Shown: positions 1 through 18,495 of the stretch, piece after piece
How positions within the stretch are numbered: the stretch's first letter is position 1
Layout: every line of letters starts with the position of its first letter
Source: Tubiluchus corallicola
Taxonomy: Eukaryota; Priapulida; Priapulimorpha; Priapulimorphida; Tubiluchidae
Assembly (NCBI GenBank): GCA_030141605.1
Contig: JAQGDQ010000402.1
Coordinates: 147,514-211,513, forward strand
Direction of reading: 5' to 3'
DNA: 64,000 nucleotides
Translations under genes and position numbers: made by a program
Notes under the pieces: generated by a model
Told to the model about the DNA's origin: nothing
Database searches by the model: none
Seen by the model: only the letters and a program-made list of their open reading frames with translations

Positions 1-5317
<5,317 letters not shown>

Positions 5318-5328
<11 letters not shown>

Positions 5329-5558
5329 CTTTATTTAAAATCGGCTTTAAACTCAACAGACAACACAAGCCACTTTGTCGCTTTGTAAATAACAAATAAA
5401 AACCTCCATATCAGAGATTATTATTGCACCACTTTTAACCTAAATACCACGCACGAGGCAGGGCAACAGCAGGTACCTTTGGTAAGACTGAAACCGCAGT
5501 ATCGAACTCACTACCTCCCAGACGGAAAGCGACGCGTTACCACTAGACTATGCAAGTA
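5318..5558 (-). mobile_element. tRNA-derived SINE
   Basis: Read on the minus strand, an RNA polymerase III A box (TAGTCTAGTGG, plus-strand 5540-5550) is followed about 33 bp later by a B box (GTTCGATAC, 5499-5507). Both fit the tRNA internal promoter consensus and its spacing. A body of about 180 bp follows and ends with AATAAAGGTTATT and then the TTA-rich microsatellite. Head, body and microsatellite tail in this order are diagnostic of a tRNA-derived SINE. The 5' boundary is approximate and I did not identify a target-site duplication. Confidence 0.8.
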
Positions 5559-5560
5559 AC

Positions 5561-8500
5561 TCCAGAACGCTAAAAGCAGCTAAAACAGTCAAATAACCTC
5601 TTCATCGACAACAATCTTTGCTTGACAACATTGCACCTAGGCACCACCCGAAACAATAGCCAAATTTGTCGTACGCGTCCTATTTGAAAATACTGTATAG
5701 TCATTTTTCGACACGTCATGCTAACAGTGCTTGGTTGATTCATGAAATAATCTCTAGATTAATTACTAATACTGCGCCATGGAGCTGAAGTTTTTTCACC
5801 AAATAGCTTTACACCTGAGCGCATGGCATGTCACTGACAGATACATTCATAATCCGAAATAGCATTATTATCTCTGTTGGCTTGTTTTTCTGTTTGTGCG
5901 ATACGGAACATTACCTGCATCATGCACTATTCTGACGACAGAATTTATCAGCGACGATCGTAATAATAACCCCTCCGCCATTTGCTTGATGGTGTTGAGT
6001 GTATATATACATTATATTCCGTTGTGCGCAGCTTGCAACTCCCGTTTTCGAATGTAAAATGATGTTAAAAGTGGGTAATTTTTCCGACAAATAGAAAGTG
6101 TGTTGATAGGAATTAAATTGCCCAGAGAAGTGAATCTTATACGTTACACTGTCATCTTGTTCCTGTTAGCATGTAATGATAAAACGGCATTTGCAACATG
6201 CACCTTTGCATTGGCGCTTTTTCTGTTATTGGACCTTGAAGGAAAATCTTCACGCTAACGAGTTCCATGAGAGTGAGGGCCATTGAACATTGTCTAGTAA
6301 AATAAATTAACTTCCAATAATTCGTGAAAAAATAAATACATAGTATAATTTAGAGACGGTGTTTGTAGCCGAGTGGCCTCACCTGTGCTTCGCAACCGAA
6401 GTTTAGCAGTGTCAAGGCTGCTTAGCGAATGAATGGGAGACTTCTTCACTCACTCGCTGTGGGAGGTTTTCATTTTCCGTGCGGATTCTAGCTGTTTTTC
6501 TCGTAGAGGGCAAATGTGTATATTTACTTTGACCCAGCCTCCTCTTCAGATTTGACAGTTTTTGAAAAAGTACAATCAGCTTGCATTTTGGCACCAAGAT
6601 TAACCATGTATTTTATGTTGTCCTTTTTGGACCCTTTGGGGTACCTCTTGCTGCCCCACCCCCATACGCCCAGCAGCTCCTTGTAAGACGGGCAATTTTA
6701 TGAATACAGAGCCTTGTGCTAAACATCTGGTACCCTATCTTTTGTACTTTATCATGTGTTTATTTCTCGGGCTCTTGGACTGTTAGCTTTTATCTCTTCT
6801 TCTTAACCATTTCATAATTTTGTTTAACGTTTTTGTTGGTACATCCGTTGTTGTGTTTGTGCTGCGTGAATAACTGGACCCAGCTTGCCGAATATTAAAC
6901 TGTTACCAAGTTTTAATCAGAAAGTTTGTTGTCTCTGTGTATACCTTTACATTGTAAGTCAGATCGTATCAGCCAGCTTAAATACAAGTCATGTTTGAAC
7001 TGCCCACTTTAAGGTTTGTACATGTCCTAGCGGCGTCCAAAATTATTTGCTTGGTCATGTTGACAGCAGCTGACCTCTCCCAAAATGTCCATTAATATGC
7101 TTTATCAGGTATGCACAAGTGGACAGTTTTGAGTTCAGTTGATTTCATATGCAGTGCTGGTGTGGCGCATGTAGGCCTACTATAATTGTGCTGAGAATTG
7201 GCATTGATTTCTCTTTGGTAGGATACTCCATCGGGCATCCTGTGCCCACTTCTCAGCTGTGCTGCAGAGAGCACGTGTTTTTGATATCTGGAGTTTGGAT
7301 GCGTAAGCTCTTTAACGGAAATCTGTATTACCTATTTTAGTTACTATTGTTTATGAATTAGTTAATAGATTATCACCGGGTTTGGTATCTGGCGTTTTTA
7401 TTGAAAACTCAAATTTCTGTATTTTACAATTTAATTAGTTACTAGTGCTTTGTTACTATAGTAAAGAGATTATCATTGGGTTTACAGAATGTTCCGTAGT
7501 TTTTTCTGCATCAATTTAAATTCATTATAATATCTTTTTTTGTATTTGACGTACATATTTTTGTAGCTAAAGTTTATTCAACCCAACTACTTTGAAAACT
7601 AAGCCTTTCAGTTTCTATGCCACATGTACATCTACTCTTAAAGACCTACCTCAGCGGTATTCGCCTAAACTATGCACGCATTCATTATGTAGACAAATTA
7701 TTTTCTTTAAAATCCCATGATTCCACTAATCTGAGATAATCGTTAATGTATGTAAATGCTTCATTTCTGTCTTATATGTTGGCGAGTAGCAGCTTGTATA
7801 TAGCGGACAACAAATGTGTAAAATATTTGCATATTGCAGGGATTCCTTGAAAGGAATAACGTGGCTAAATAAACCCACATAGCTAAATAAAACTATCATA
7901 TAAATAGTAAACAGTTTGACACGCATGACATACATAAGTAAAGAAAGCACGCAACTCAGACTACAGGTAGGCCTACGAGCCTCTTCGACCTTAATCTTCA
8001 CACTAGGTACAGTACTTCGAGGCTTAACTTGCACGAAGGATTGGCAACATGAGCTTATGTGATTTTCTTCCTACTTAGGTAAACAAAATTACCCCGTTCT
8101 AGTGTTAGGCTTACTGCAATAGCTGTGTCAAAGGTCACTCGCATATGCATACGATGCCCGGATATGAACTTGAACCATATAAGCATCATGCATTGCACGT
8201 TGCTATTCATATTTAATTAGAGCTATATGATGTATAATTTAACCACCTGTCTATTGATCTGATGCGGCATATATACGCATTTCATGTTCAAGCACTTATA
8301 CGGGTTATTCTGTCAAGTGTTGTCATTCTCATATCGGGATGTGCAAAAACCAAGTTACGGTAAAATGTCACACTCAATGATTTAACACTTAAAGACAGGA
8401 GGACAGACGCATACGTTTTAACACAATTGATACTGCAAAAGCATTTCTGATAATTAAATAATGGATTAAAAACTTAATTAACGGCGGGCGACCCTAACTA

Positions 8501-9788
8501 TTGATGTCATTACAAGCTAACATAATTTTCAACAGACAGCAAAAATATTCCACGTGTTTGCGAAAGCGAAAATTGAAGTACAGTACTACAGTACACTGAG
8601 GTGTTCAGTGTTTTGTACTAAAACTAGGAAAGTTTTCAGATAAAAATTCAAATTTCAGATTTACCGCTGTGCTCACGCATGAGCTGTCGAACGTGTGTAG
8701 TTCATCTCAAACTAACACATCTGAACTGATCTGAACAGCACCTGTTTTGGTGTACTGAGTTTCCGAAATGTAGGTGCTAATGCCCGTCTAACTAGCGAAT
8801 GGCGAAATGATTGTAACAGCGAAGGACTAGTGGTGGAAACGTGAAATTGTGTTTGTGTGGTAATAGTTTTTTCACGTAAGTAATTTTTAAAAAATAGTAT
8901 GTTTCCTTTCAATATTTAAAAGAGTAGATTTTTTTGACCTACACTTTAAGATTGGGTCTGGTTTTGCTTTAGCTGCATTTTTGTGATTCGATCAGTATAT
9001 TTCTGCAGCACTGCTTCTTTGTGTAATATCCCTAGACTAGCTTTACGTGGATCAGCATTAACTGTAGCTATTGTCCACTTATTTCTTGAATTTCTCTCCC
9101 CTGGCGTTCATTTTAATTTTTATGAGTTCATCTGATTTACAGTTCGTACTACCTATCGTAATTACTGTAATTAACTCATCTCAGGTGTTACGGTTGATGC
9201 ACTTCAGATTGCGTAACAACCTGCAAACCGTTCAGACCTGCAAATTTATTGTTCAGGTAAAATGAATTCCCGCCTCCATGCTGTTTTTCTGACACGCTCA
9301 GTGTTTTTCTACAAACGCACCTGCATGCATGGTTTTATCAGTCGAGTACGTGCATTCTGGAACGTTTTCGATGCTTATCAATAATTTGTTGAACTCTGAT
9401 GCAACGGCGTGAACTTGCTCATTGAGAAAGAGAGAAAGAACACGTGTCAGCGATAGCGTACAGCTATTGTGTATTCACTGTAAGAGATGCTGTTCATTTA
9501 GTTTGAAAGGGTTTAAGATCTTGCAGTCTCGTGAAGGCTTCCCATGTCGTCTTGCATTCTCGAGTGAAATTTCCTGTGGGAGGTGCAAGTGAAGTCCGTC
9601 CAACGCTGAACATTTATTTTTCTCATTATATGTTCCAAATTAATGCCAAATGCGTGGGCGTGGCTTAAACTAAGTATTTCAACTTTATAGTCGTATGTCG
9701 GCTCTGTTATAAAATCTGTCTTTATAAGTGCATGTTAGTAGTATGCTTTCGTCGCTTCTGCAGCACAAAATTTTCATTCTCGATGATA
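5561..9788. other. Gene-poor DNA
   Basis: No supportable coding sequence. It holds a possible degenerate SINE head (6362-6460), two TAGGCCTA palindromes (7172 and 7968) and a weak local duplication around 'agattatca' (7357-7382 and 7461-7482). Confidence 0.6.
6362..6460 (+). mobile_element. Possible degenerate tRNA-like SINE head
   Basis: TAGCCGAGTGG at about 6368-6378 is a perfect match to the polymerase III A-box consensus and resembles Leu/Ser tRNA D-arm sequence. About 40 bp downstream GTGTCAAGGC is a damaged B box. No cloverleaf can be drawn and no tail was found, so this is either a decayed SINE head or a chance match. Confidence 0.35.
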
Positions 9789-10030
9789 TTCAATTCAATT
9801 CACACTTTTATTGCCAGACTTAAAATCCATATAAAACGTACGTATAAACTAAATAAAATGTGTGTGAGACATTAAGACTGCATTTTAAAACAAGACTAAA
9901 ATTATTGAAATTACAATAAAACAGACCACACAACTACAAAAACACACATACAGCAGGCTACACTATTTACAAAATTATATACAAAAGACAATGCGCGCGA
10001 AATTAATTGATACAATAAATTAATACATAT
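9789..10030 (-). mobile_element. Non-LTR retroelement 3' end, (GAATT)n tail
   Basis: On the minus strand an A-rich segment ends in GGCAATAAAAGTGTGAATTG followed by further GAATT units. A 3' UTR ending in an AATAAA-like element with a short 5-bp repeat tail is typical of LINE or SINE 3' ends in marine animals. No reverse-transcriptase frame is left, and the upstream limit is a guess. Confidence 0.5.
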
Positions 10031-11480
10031 TTTGACCCTCATTAGTATAAAGGCATTACATATATATGGCGGTGTGTGCGTCGCATATTAACTGCAGTAA
10101 AACTCATTACACACATGAGTGGATATTCTACATTACCATTATTATCGCCATCTGCTTGATAGGAAACAATATAACGAAATGGCGCATAATGGTTTAAGCG
10201 TATATTAAACTTGAAATTCACCTGCCTCATAATGAGTGCTTCGCCAGGAGCACATTGGATTTTATAACCCTGCATTAACATGCTGCGTGGACATATTTGG
10301 TATTAATGATTATGGTCTTATATTATACGGTGACGATATTTTAATAATTTTTGTATGTAAATCTTACAGGAGTACGGCCAGCAAAATTGTAAGGAAAATG
10401 ACTATATTTCAATTTTACTGCATGCAGCATAGTTTCACACGTGTATATAATTACTATATTGTAGATTGGTTAACACGTAAGTTGTAGAGGTGAATGCTAG
10501 CTTTGATTATCTACATACAATCATGTCTGCCTAATAGCATTCAGTTTTTCATAAATTTCGATGTATGTGCACACAATATATGGTTCGCCGTTTGATGTCA
10601 CTTAAAAGAGATGTTTAGACTAGCATAATACAAGTAATTAACTTGTTGTGTAGGCGGAGCTTTTCTAAATGGATTTTTTTTAGATTTTGAACTACACTAT
10701 ACTTTTGCCTGGCGGCCAAAAAGAAAGGTACAATTAAAATAACGGTAAGCTGCCAGTAATCAATAACGAGCGATTTTTTTTGCAATGTAAGTTGCTATAA
10801 ATTCTATAAGTTCATATGTAGCCAATTTTCAGCCGTGTTAGGAAAAATATGATGTTATGTAAAAGAGATCGCTGATATTTGGTATTTAACAGTGAAATGT
10901 TTTGTTATGCGATTAAATTTTTGGTATCATGCATAATCATAACAGCACATCCGGTAAACCATTTTAAGCTTATCCTGTATTAGGTTTAAGCACTGTTGAT
11001 GTGCATTCATTGGCGAAAAGGCTCAAGCCCACACACAGGTATACCTGACAAATAAAGGCTTGTATGTCTTCGAGTATACTACAAAGCAAGGTTACAAGGT
11101 ACACCATGCATGTCAACATGACATGCGAAAATCAGAACGAGATCGTGTTATGAACTTTGCATATCATGTATGAGCTACATGGCTATAATTGGCAACACTG
11201 ATTTGGCTCGTGCACAGAGAGCCATGCAAAAGTTATTTTTGTTCTTTCCTCATTCTTTACACTCTGCAGTCACTTCTTTGCTATAAACTTTAACTGCTGC
11301 TTGATGAACTGGTTCTATAGTTGTATATGTTTTCTGCTCTATACATTTTATTCAATACGTTGTTATTCGCGTACCTTGCAAATACGTAAATACATGCACG
11401 TCTTCATTTTAGGATTAATAAAAATAAAAATATAATAGCATGTTTTACTTGTCTGGCGGCTTTTGTCACATTGCCTTAGA

Positions 11481-11532
11481 ATATGATATCACTATTCTAT
11501 ACAGCATTTCGTATAGAATCTTCATATCATAT
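11481..11532. repeat. Imperfect hairpin
   Basis: Two 22-bp arms (11481-11502 and 11511-11532) are inverted copies of each other, with matching 9-bp outer and 9-bp inner segments and a 4-bp mismatched middle. The loop is 8 bp. No target-site duplication was seen. Confidence 0.6.
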
Positions 11533-11783
11533 CAGTCTTCAAAATATATAACTATAAATTGACTGACATAACAGAGATTGCTGACCTGTTAACTCTTTTA
11601 TTAACTCTTTTATGTCTATTTAGTTGATTAGTCACTAACCAGACTGAAAGAGAAAACTATACAGAGGTTTCTGCGGGTAAAACAGCCCTGGATATTGACC
11701 TTCCCCAGCTGTTACTAGCTTTGAGATACTACGCACTTGTCATCCGTTACTGTGAAGTAACGGAAGCCAGTCTGGCTTCGGTA

Positions 11784-11784
<1 letters not shown>

Positions 11785-11817
<33 letters not shown>
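11785..11817. repeat. (TC)n microsatellite
   Basis: About 16 uninterrupted TC dinucleotides. Confidence 0.95.
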
Positions 11818-11819
<2 letters not shown>

Positions 11820-14800
11820 CAGGCTAATATGATCCCAGTGTATAATAATTAACTAAACCTGTCACCTGTATGTATTAGTATATATAAATACCACCAAGGT
11901 TTTGTCTGCTCACTGGGACGGCTTGATTGCTGTTGCATGTCAGTCGTTCTAGGCGACCAAATCCCCTTTCACTAACACCCTAGTTGTATTTACCCATCCA
12001 GCGGTGAGAAAATAACATCAATTGATACACATGGCTTCGCAGATTGGTTTCACCGTGTGGAGGCTGCTGACATGTCGCACGGAAACTGGTCTAAGTGGAA
12101 AATGTGTTGTACAGAATGTAGCTTCCATATTACAAATAAGAAGTGTCCATTGTACGTATGTGGACGCTGCCTATCACTTGATTTACGTTTGGATTGGCTT
12201 CCTTGTGAACACGTCACCTGATAGGTCAGGTTGCATATAAGGGAAAATTGATTAAATGTGTCTTCGTTTGGTATCATATTCACGAGGGTTGTTTGTCAAA
12301 GGCGTTTTTGGTCCCTTTTCGTAAGCAGGAGGTTCTTGTGGCATAAAATATCTTCTATTTAAAATAGAGATAGGATTTGGGTACGGAACAAGGTCTATAG
12401 GTCTATCTGAGCATATTACGCAATTTATTAGTACTTTGTAAAACTAGACAATTAACATTTCTAGATTTTAGCCAGCTACTTTTTGTACGGCAGAATAACT
12501 TGTTTACGTTTACTTAAAGACTTTCACTCCTTGTCAGGTTGTGAATTTCTTAAGTCTTTACACTTGAGTACGATCCATTATTGATTGATAGGCGAGGAAT
12601 TTTTGGCATTTTAACTTTGTGGATATGAACTACAGTTCAGCAGTATTTAACATTATTTTTATACACAGACCTCCATTTTACTGTTAAGTACGTTTGTGCC
12701 TGCCTGCAGGAATCACAATGTGGTTATCCAGTTTGTCTGGTGGTGTGACAATGCGGTCACTATTGGCATTAGGTAACTAAAAATTTGAGAAACTGAAATG
12801 CAAACTTGGTATGAAATATAGTGTCAATGTCTCATTTGCATCTGGCATGCTGAAAAATAGAGTTAGCTGCTCGTTTTCTTGCCTAAAAGGCGTGATTGCT
12901 GCTGATGGCAAAAACACAAAAGGTCTTAGTTTTAAACTTTAAGAGAGAAGGCAGAGTAGTACTGTAATCAAGATTTAAATAACTTATATATAAGCTTGAA
13001 ACTGCAAAGTTCGTGTTATGTGATTTTTATATATTCACCAAAAACATTTTTCATCCGGGCGACAAAATCATCCTCTTGCCGGAGCAGTCTGGCAGTGATG
13101 CTCTGAAACCAATATTGAGGCAGATAACCTAGATAGAAAATAGGAGAATAATAAGAGGAGAAAACAACAGGCATGTATTTTAAAAAGCTTCATAGTGGGT
13201 GCTTCTCTTCGGTGGTAGATTAAACTAGTTAGTAGCTATACTGTAACTGGATCATTGCCAACGAGTATTAACTTTTTAGAAATTTGTAGCGACAAAAAAT
13301 TGACCGGGAACAACCTGTGTTATTAATAATATTAAAAACCCAAACGACATCCAAAAAAATGATAAAAATGTGGAAGTTTTTCTCTTCATAACATCAGTAC
13401 CTCGCTTTAGCATGCCACTCACATTGCTGAACGTTAAAGTTACTTATATACGTAGTGTTTAGACAGTATTCCCTAGTAGCTTTCAACACACGATCATTCT
13501 CCCTGCGACTTCATTATGCATATCCATTACCTCGGCCAGAGTGCACGTGTTGTGCCTAGTTGGCTTCATTGCATCCAAGTGAACGGTTTGTAACATTTAT
13601 TCATGTGGATCAAGCAAGAAATTCTTCTAGATGATAAAAGTCCCCCGGAGAAGTGTTTTGGAACTCACTTAACAGCAGCGTCAATCCGTTTTCGTGGAAA
13701 GTTAAAAAATCTCGTTTCCTTTTTATTTTTTGCGCCTGGAAAGTATAAGCGTAGCGCTTTCATACTCACGCACGTTTTTGATTAATATACACTTGCAATC
13801 TTTTTCATCGCGTGCCAAAATGCCAGTGTTTGAATTCGTGATATTACATTGTGTATACAGTGTAGGATTTTTGTTTAATAGATAAACGTCCATTCGTGTT
13901 CTACACCTTATTTATGGAGTTTTTGCGTGAGCCAACTGTTTAGTTACAGAGTAAAATAAAATGGTAAAAACGTACCTTGGGGAACTAGATTTCTAGTAAT
14001 TTGTTCTTTGCGTGTTTTGCAGGAGTTCCCGGAATGAAAACACTGCAGTAAGGATGCCATTTTACACTTCGTCATGTTTGTAAATTTTTGTTTGTCCTAT
14101 TTGGTGGCTGTACTATTTCACTGTTGTGTCCACATTTCAGCTGTGAAAAATTGCGTTATGCCTGCGTTGGCTTTTTCTTGCCATTCTTCGCCAGAGGCGT
14201 AAAAAGTTGCAGGCCAATTTTGAATAAGCGTCTATTATCTAGCGTCTTATTTTTGCTTCAGGCGTTATTTAGTAGAAAGTTTCTTGTATTACACTAAAGT
14301 TGTTACACGATCTTGAAGGACTTTCTACGCATCAGTTTATACTGAAAAATAATATGAAGTTCATAAATTGACCGTAATCTTATATCTTATCACATTATCA
14401 GTAAATATATGAAAGTTCACGCTGCCAGGTGTCGGCTCAATAGCTTATTTCTAGGAAATATTTGTTTCAAATCTAGGCCTATATTTGTTTATTTGGAGTG
14501 TGCGCTAGACTGTTTCTTGTTTCTGACTGTAAGACTGTAAGTACTGTGAGAAAAGCTTGAAAACTTGAAATGCACCCACTTATCTAACCTTATCTATTGT
14601 TCGTTTCGTCACTTGTCAGATTGCTGGCTATTTTTAACGAAATACTCTGTTATCGTAACACCTAAGTACGTATTTACCTGACTTTAACCTGAGTTTGTAA
14701 ATAATTATGTGTTATTGTGTAGCCTAGTACTGATGTAACTGAGCTATATAGGCTAGACTAATAAATGTAGTAATTGCTACTTCAGAAATCTGCCGTGTCT

Positions 14801-15334
14801 TCTGGCTCTGTTTTGCGTGATGGAAATTAATGGTATATATTTGCAGTGAACCTTGCGCGTGCATATTGTGGTCAACTGGGGTCCATCACTGCATTTATCT
14901 TTACATGCTGTCAATAATTATCAGCATCATTATTAATTACTGCATTTTGGCTCAATAGTCCTTTGTTCATGTGCGCTTGATGACAGGTGTTGGCTGTCTG
15001 CTTCAGTGTCCATTCATTTGTCACGAGACTTTAGCAAAAAAGTTCGATGTGCAGTACTGAAATTCCCATTCTTTGTGTTACTCATCTGGGCTTTACATTC
15101 AGGTTACGTTCACGTTTTGTCTATAATGTACTACAGTATAATATTTTTAACTTCTTTATGAAGTTTGTGTCCTAAACTGGTGTAAAATTAACTGCGGCTC
15201 TGCAGGTTGATAACTTTAGAGTATTGAACTGAAACAGAACTATTGACTGATGTTTATCGCAACACGTGCTTTATTTATACATTTTCTCTTCGTAGACATA
15301 TCTTTGATTCTAGCATGTAATGCAAAATTATATT

Positions 15335-15336
<2 letters not shown>

Positions 15337-15368
<32 letters not shown>

Positions 15369-15440
15369 GAATAAGAACAACAACAACAACAACAACAACA
15401 ACAGCAACAATAAATTTTTATTTCAAAAAGCTATTTACAG
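15337..15440 (-). mobile_element. Retroelement 3' end with (TTG)/(TTA) tail
   Basis: ATA units, then AAC units, then CAATAAATTTTTATTT on the plus strand. Read on the minus strand this is an AATAAA-bearing 3' end running into GTTGTT and ATTATT units, the same architecture as the SINE tail at 5089-5328. The element body beyond about 15,440 is not recognisable. Confidence 0.45.
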
Positions 15441-17204
15441 TTCCTCTATTTGCAGGGACTATTATAACAAAAACACGTCAAAACATTATTTATTTCATTA
15501 ATCTTTTAGATAGACGACTGGCGTAAGGTTATGAAAAACAATCGAAATTCGCACAATTTTCATTAATTTTACCTCATTTTAACTTACATCGATGTTTTAC
15601 CGAAAATGACAAAAAACGTTTACTGAAATCCACAACGTTTTTATCGGCGGTCTAACTTCCTTTGCAATATTTATGAAAATTCTGCATTCATTAATGTTCT
15701 GTTCTCTATATTTTAGTGCTCCTACTACTCACCTTTGTGGTTATTGTGTTCTTCTGTGCTTAAAGTTAAAATAAACTCTCACTATAATATAAGCTTTTGC
15801 AACTTAAAATCCTACTCTCGTTACGAGATTCGTTACTCGCCTTGTGATTTGACACTAGCTGTTTAGCCGCGAAGCATTAATATGACTTCCGCTTTTGCAT
15901 TTATTAAAAGCTGATTGAGTAAAATATTGTCAGCTGAGTCTGTCTCTACCCTGGGCAGCTTTTCGCTTATTGAATTACTAATGGAAATATATGACGGCGC
16001 TTTGTTAAAAATTGCTCCAGTGTAATTCACCTGCTCAGGTGTTTATAATTTATGTTTAAATTGTTGTTGATAATATGTACGTGACGCTATGTCACATTGT
16101 TACAGTCAGCATATTAGTAAAGTGTTGACAGTGATGGTGACATTAAATGTCGTTTGTGTCGTCAGTGTTTTGTGGCATTAGTGTCCGACGCACGTATCTA
16201 AATATTTTGCGACCCATAGGCCTACTAGAGGCGAATTTTTCGGCAAATTGTAAATTTGTGCAAATTTTTGCAAGTTTTCTGAAATAGTTGAACGAGTCTC
16301 AGTCGAGTGTTTTCATTCCATTAGAGCCATTTGAGTCGCTAGTGTAATGATACTTTAGGCAAACAGTAAACGTTTTGTCTGTTTGTTTGTTCTGTGAATA
16401 CCTGAGCTTGCTTGAGTGACGTACAACCCAGGTACGTATGGAAGCTACCTGTTTGAGATGAGCGTACTCTGACAGTGCGCGTAATGTTCATCTTCTTCGT
16501 AAGTGGCTTGACATAAATCGAGGTTTAATAACTGTGTATATTTTTGTTATCCTTTGTTGCAAAATAACTGCATAAGCTGTTGTTAGATGTCATGTAATTA
16601 TTACATCATCAAACCTGAATTTATCAACTTTGGTAACGAAAGGTTAGATATAGGGCGCCAGAAGAATCAGTACATGTGGGCGAAGCTGTTTTATGTTATA
16701 AGTGGAGAAAATTGCATGAAATATTGGTACATGTTTGCAAAAAATAGTAGTACCATCAGAAAATACAAAATACTCAAGCTTTGTATGTATGTACATTGGT
16801 AAATTCTTGTATTCATCGTAATATACTTTGTACTCAATGATGTCATATGATAAGATTGCCAACTATCTTACACATGTTTTTCCCTATATTTACATTATAG
16901 CTTGTGCATGCCCAGTAAATATCGTTCTTATAGCGTATCGCTCGCTTAGTAATCTGTGACAGAATTGTACCTTTTATATTTTGCAAACTTAGATCCGGCA
17001 CTCAGTGACAGGTCCACTCATGTATGTCTTGTGGCAGGACGGGCACCTAGTTAGTTATCAACATTCACATTACTTATGCGAACAAACGACGCAATTACTT
17101 AATACTTATCACAACAAAAGTTTGTAAACATTTTAAGCAGTTGCCAAATGAGTGAACGTGTTCAATTGTTCATGTCGTAACATGTTGTTTAGTTTTAATA
17201 TGGG

Positions 17205-17520
17205 AGATTAGATTAGATTAGATTAGATTATTTCCGCTTAAATTCAAAGTATAAAACATCTTAATTCATAATATTCAAAAGCAATGAATGTTGTGGGGAG
17301 ATGGGAGGAGCCTAACTTTCGAGCCCTTCTCCCTAGTGTGGAGGGGCTACACGTATCGTTAATAACATTAACACAATCAAAGGATTATATATAAAAAGCA
17401 TACAAGTAACAAAATCAATTATTCGTGCGAAAATAGATCTTTACAGTGACTTCAGCCTAGTAGTTACGAAAGACAAGACATCATAGTCAAAACAGACATT
17501 AACAGTAACTTCAGTATAGT
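17205..17520 (-). mobile_element. Non-LTR retroelement 3' UTR, (TAATC)n tail
   Basis: Five GATTA units (17205-17230) are followed by TTTCCGCTTAAATTC and about 290 bp of non-coding sequence. On the minus strand this reads as a LINE 3' UTR ending in a TAATC pentamer tail. A pentamer tail after an A-rich 3' UTR fits CR1/L2-like elements. No coding remnant is visible. Confidence 0.5.
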
Positions 17521-18148
17521 ATTGTTGATAGACGATTTCATTTATGAGCTTTTGTTTCACGGCGTATTTGCCGGGGGGATGTGAACGCAGCTTTAATCAC
17601 GACATTTTTTATTTAATTAAATCATTTTCAGTTTACGACTCGCGCAGTTGTCAAATTTAATCTGCTCCGTACACCAGTAAATTCTATAGATACGTTCCAG
17701 TAGCACTGATTACGCAATTAAGCCCCACTAGAGAGATTTGACTCTTGCCTTCAGATTAACGCATCTCTCCGAAACAGTTTAATGAATAAATTTTCAACAC
17801 GCCACTCGTAAAATTGGACGCAGGAAATTTGACAAAAAACATTTGATGTATAAAACGCTTGGCGGAACGGAGGAAATTTCACGGTTGTGTGTCATATACC
17901 TGGTGGGTGGTGTGCTCAAAGGCACCGAAACAGGTTGAAACTCTCGAATTGATCTTCCGCCCGTGTCCGAGAAATATTTCATGTATGTATATGTACGTTT
18001 TATTTATCCGCGAGGCTGCAAAAATGTTATTGACTTTGAGCTGGTATGCCACTTTTACGGTTCTCTCATAAGCATCTCATGCGTTAAATCATTTTGTTCG
18101 GTAGTCTAATAATACTCTATCTTGAAAAGTGAATTTTTTCTTTTGTAG
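17521..18148. other. Upstream flank of dystroglycan coding exon 1
   Basis: No open frame of note. The segment ends in a pyrimidine-rich tract and AG at 18148, so it is probably the end of an intron separating an unseen upstream 5' UTR exon from the ATG exon. Confidence 0.5.
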
Positions 18149-18279
18149 GGCAATTCTGGCACCATTGTACAGCTGATTGCTTCGTTTTCTTCGCAGTTAT
18201 AATGAATACATCTAGGACTTGACAGAGATCAGCTCCAACGTGAGGATATATAGATAAACATTAAGTTGCTGAAGCCACA
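18149..18279 (+). other. 5' UTR part of first coding exon, with uORF
   Basis: Two candidate 3' splice sites precede the ATG: TTTTTTCTTTTGTAG ending at 18148 and TTCGTTTTCTTCGCAG ending at 18196. Either would join an unseen upstream non-coding exon. A six-codon upstream ORF (ATG 18202, TGA 18220-18222) lies in this leader. The main ATG has A at -3. Confidence 0.55.
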
Positions 18280-18495
18280 ATGTGCTGGTTACTGAAGATG
18301 TTATTGACAATGTTGGTGATTGTCACCGCGCTTTGGACATCAGTGACATGTGCGCATGTGCAGAGGAATCACGTGACGCTAGATAGCAGTATTAGTGTCC
18401 TATGGGGCGTTCCTGATGCGACCGCCAGTGTGGGCAAAGTTTTCCGATATAAAATACCCGAAGATGCTTTCAAGGGTCACGTTTCGAAAATAGAG
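18280..18495 (+). CDS. DAG1: Dystroglycan coding exon 1
   Basis: 72 codons, ending in phase 0 before GTATAA. It encodes the signal peptide (hydrophobic core LLTMLVIVTALW, likely cut after VTCA) and the start of the first cadherin-like domain, with WGVPDATASVGKVF matching the conserved dystroglycan N-terminal motif. The ATG at 18280 gives a canonical signal peptide. Confidence 0.93.

Larger units (their letters stand above)
10031..15336. other. Gene-poor DNA
   Basis: No convincing gene. It contains an imperfect hairpin at 11481-11532 and a TC dinucleotide array at 11785-11817. A short open stretch at 13050-13131 reads like protein on both strands but has no exon support. Confidence 0.6.

Noticed and set aside
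13050-13131. Protein-like stretch (HPGDKIILLPEQ on +; an equally plausible peptide on -)
   Set aside because: Only about 26 codons, with stops close by on the + strand. The resemblance to a gypsy integrase C-terminal module stops after LLP, and no exon boundaries fit clearly.
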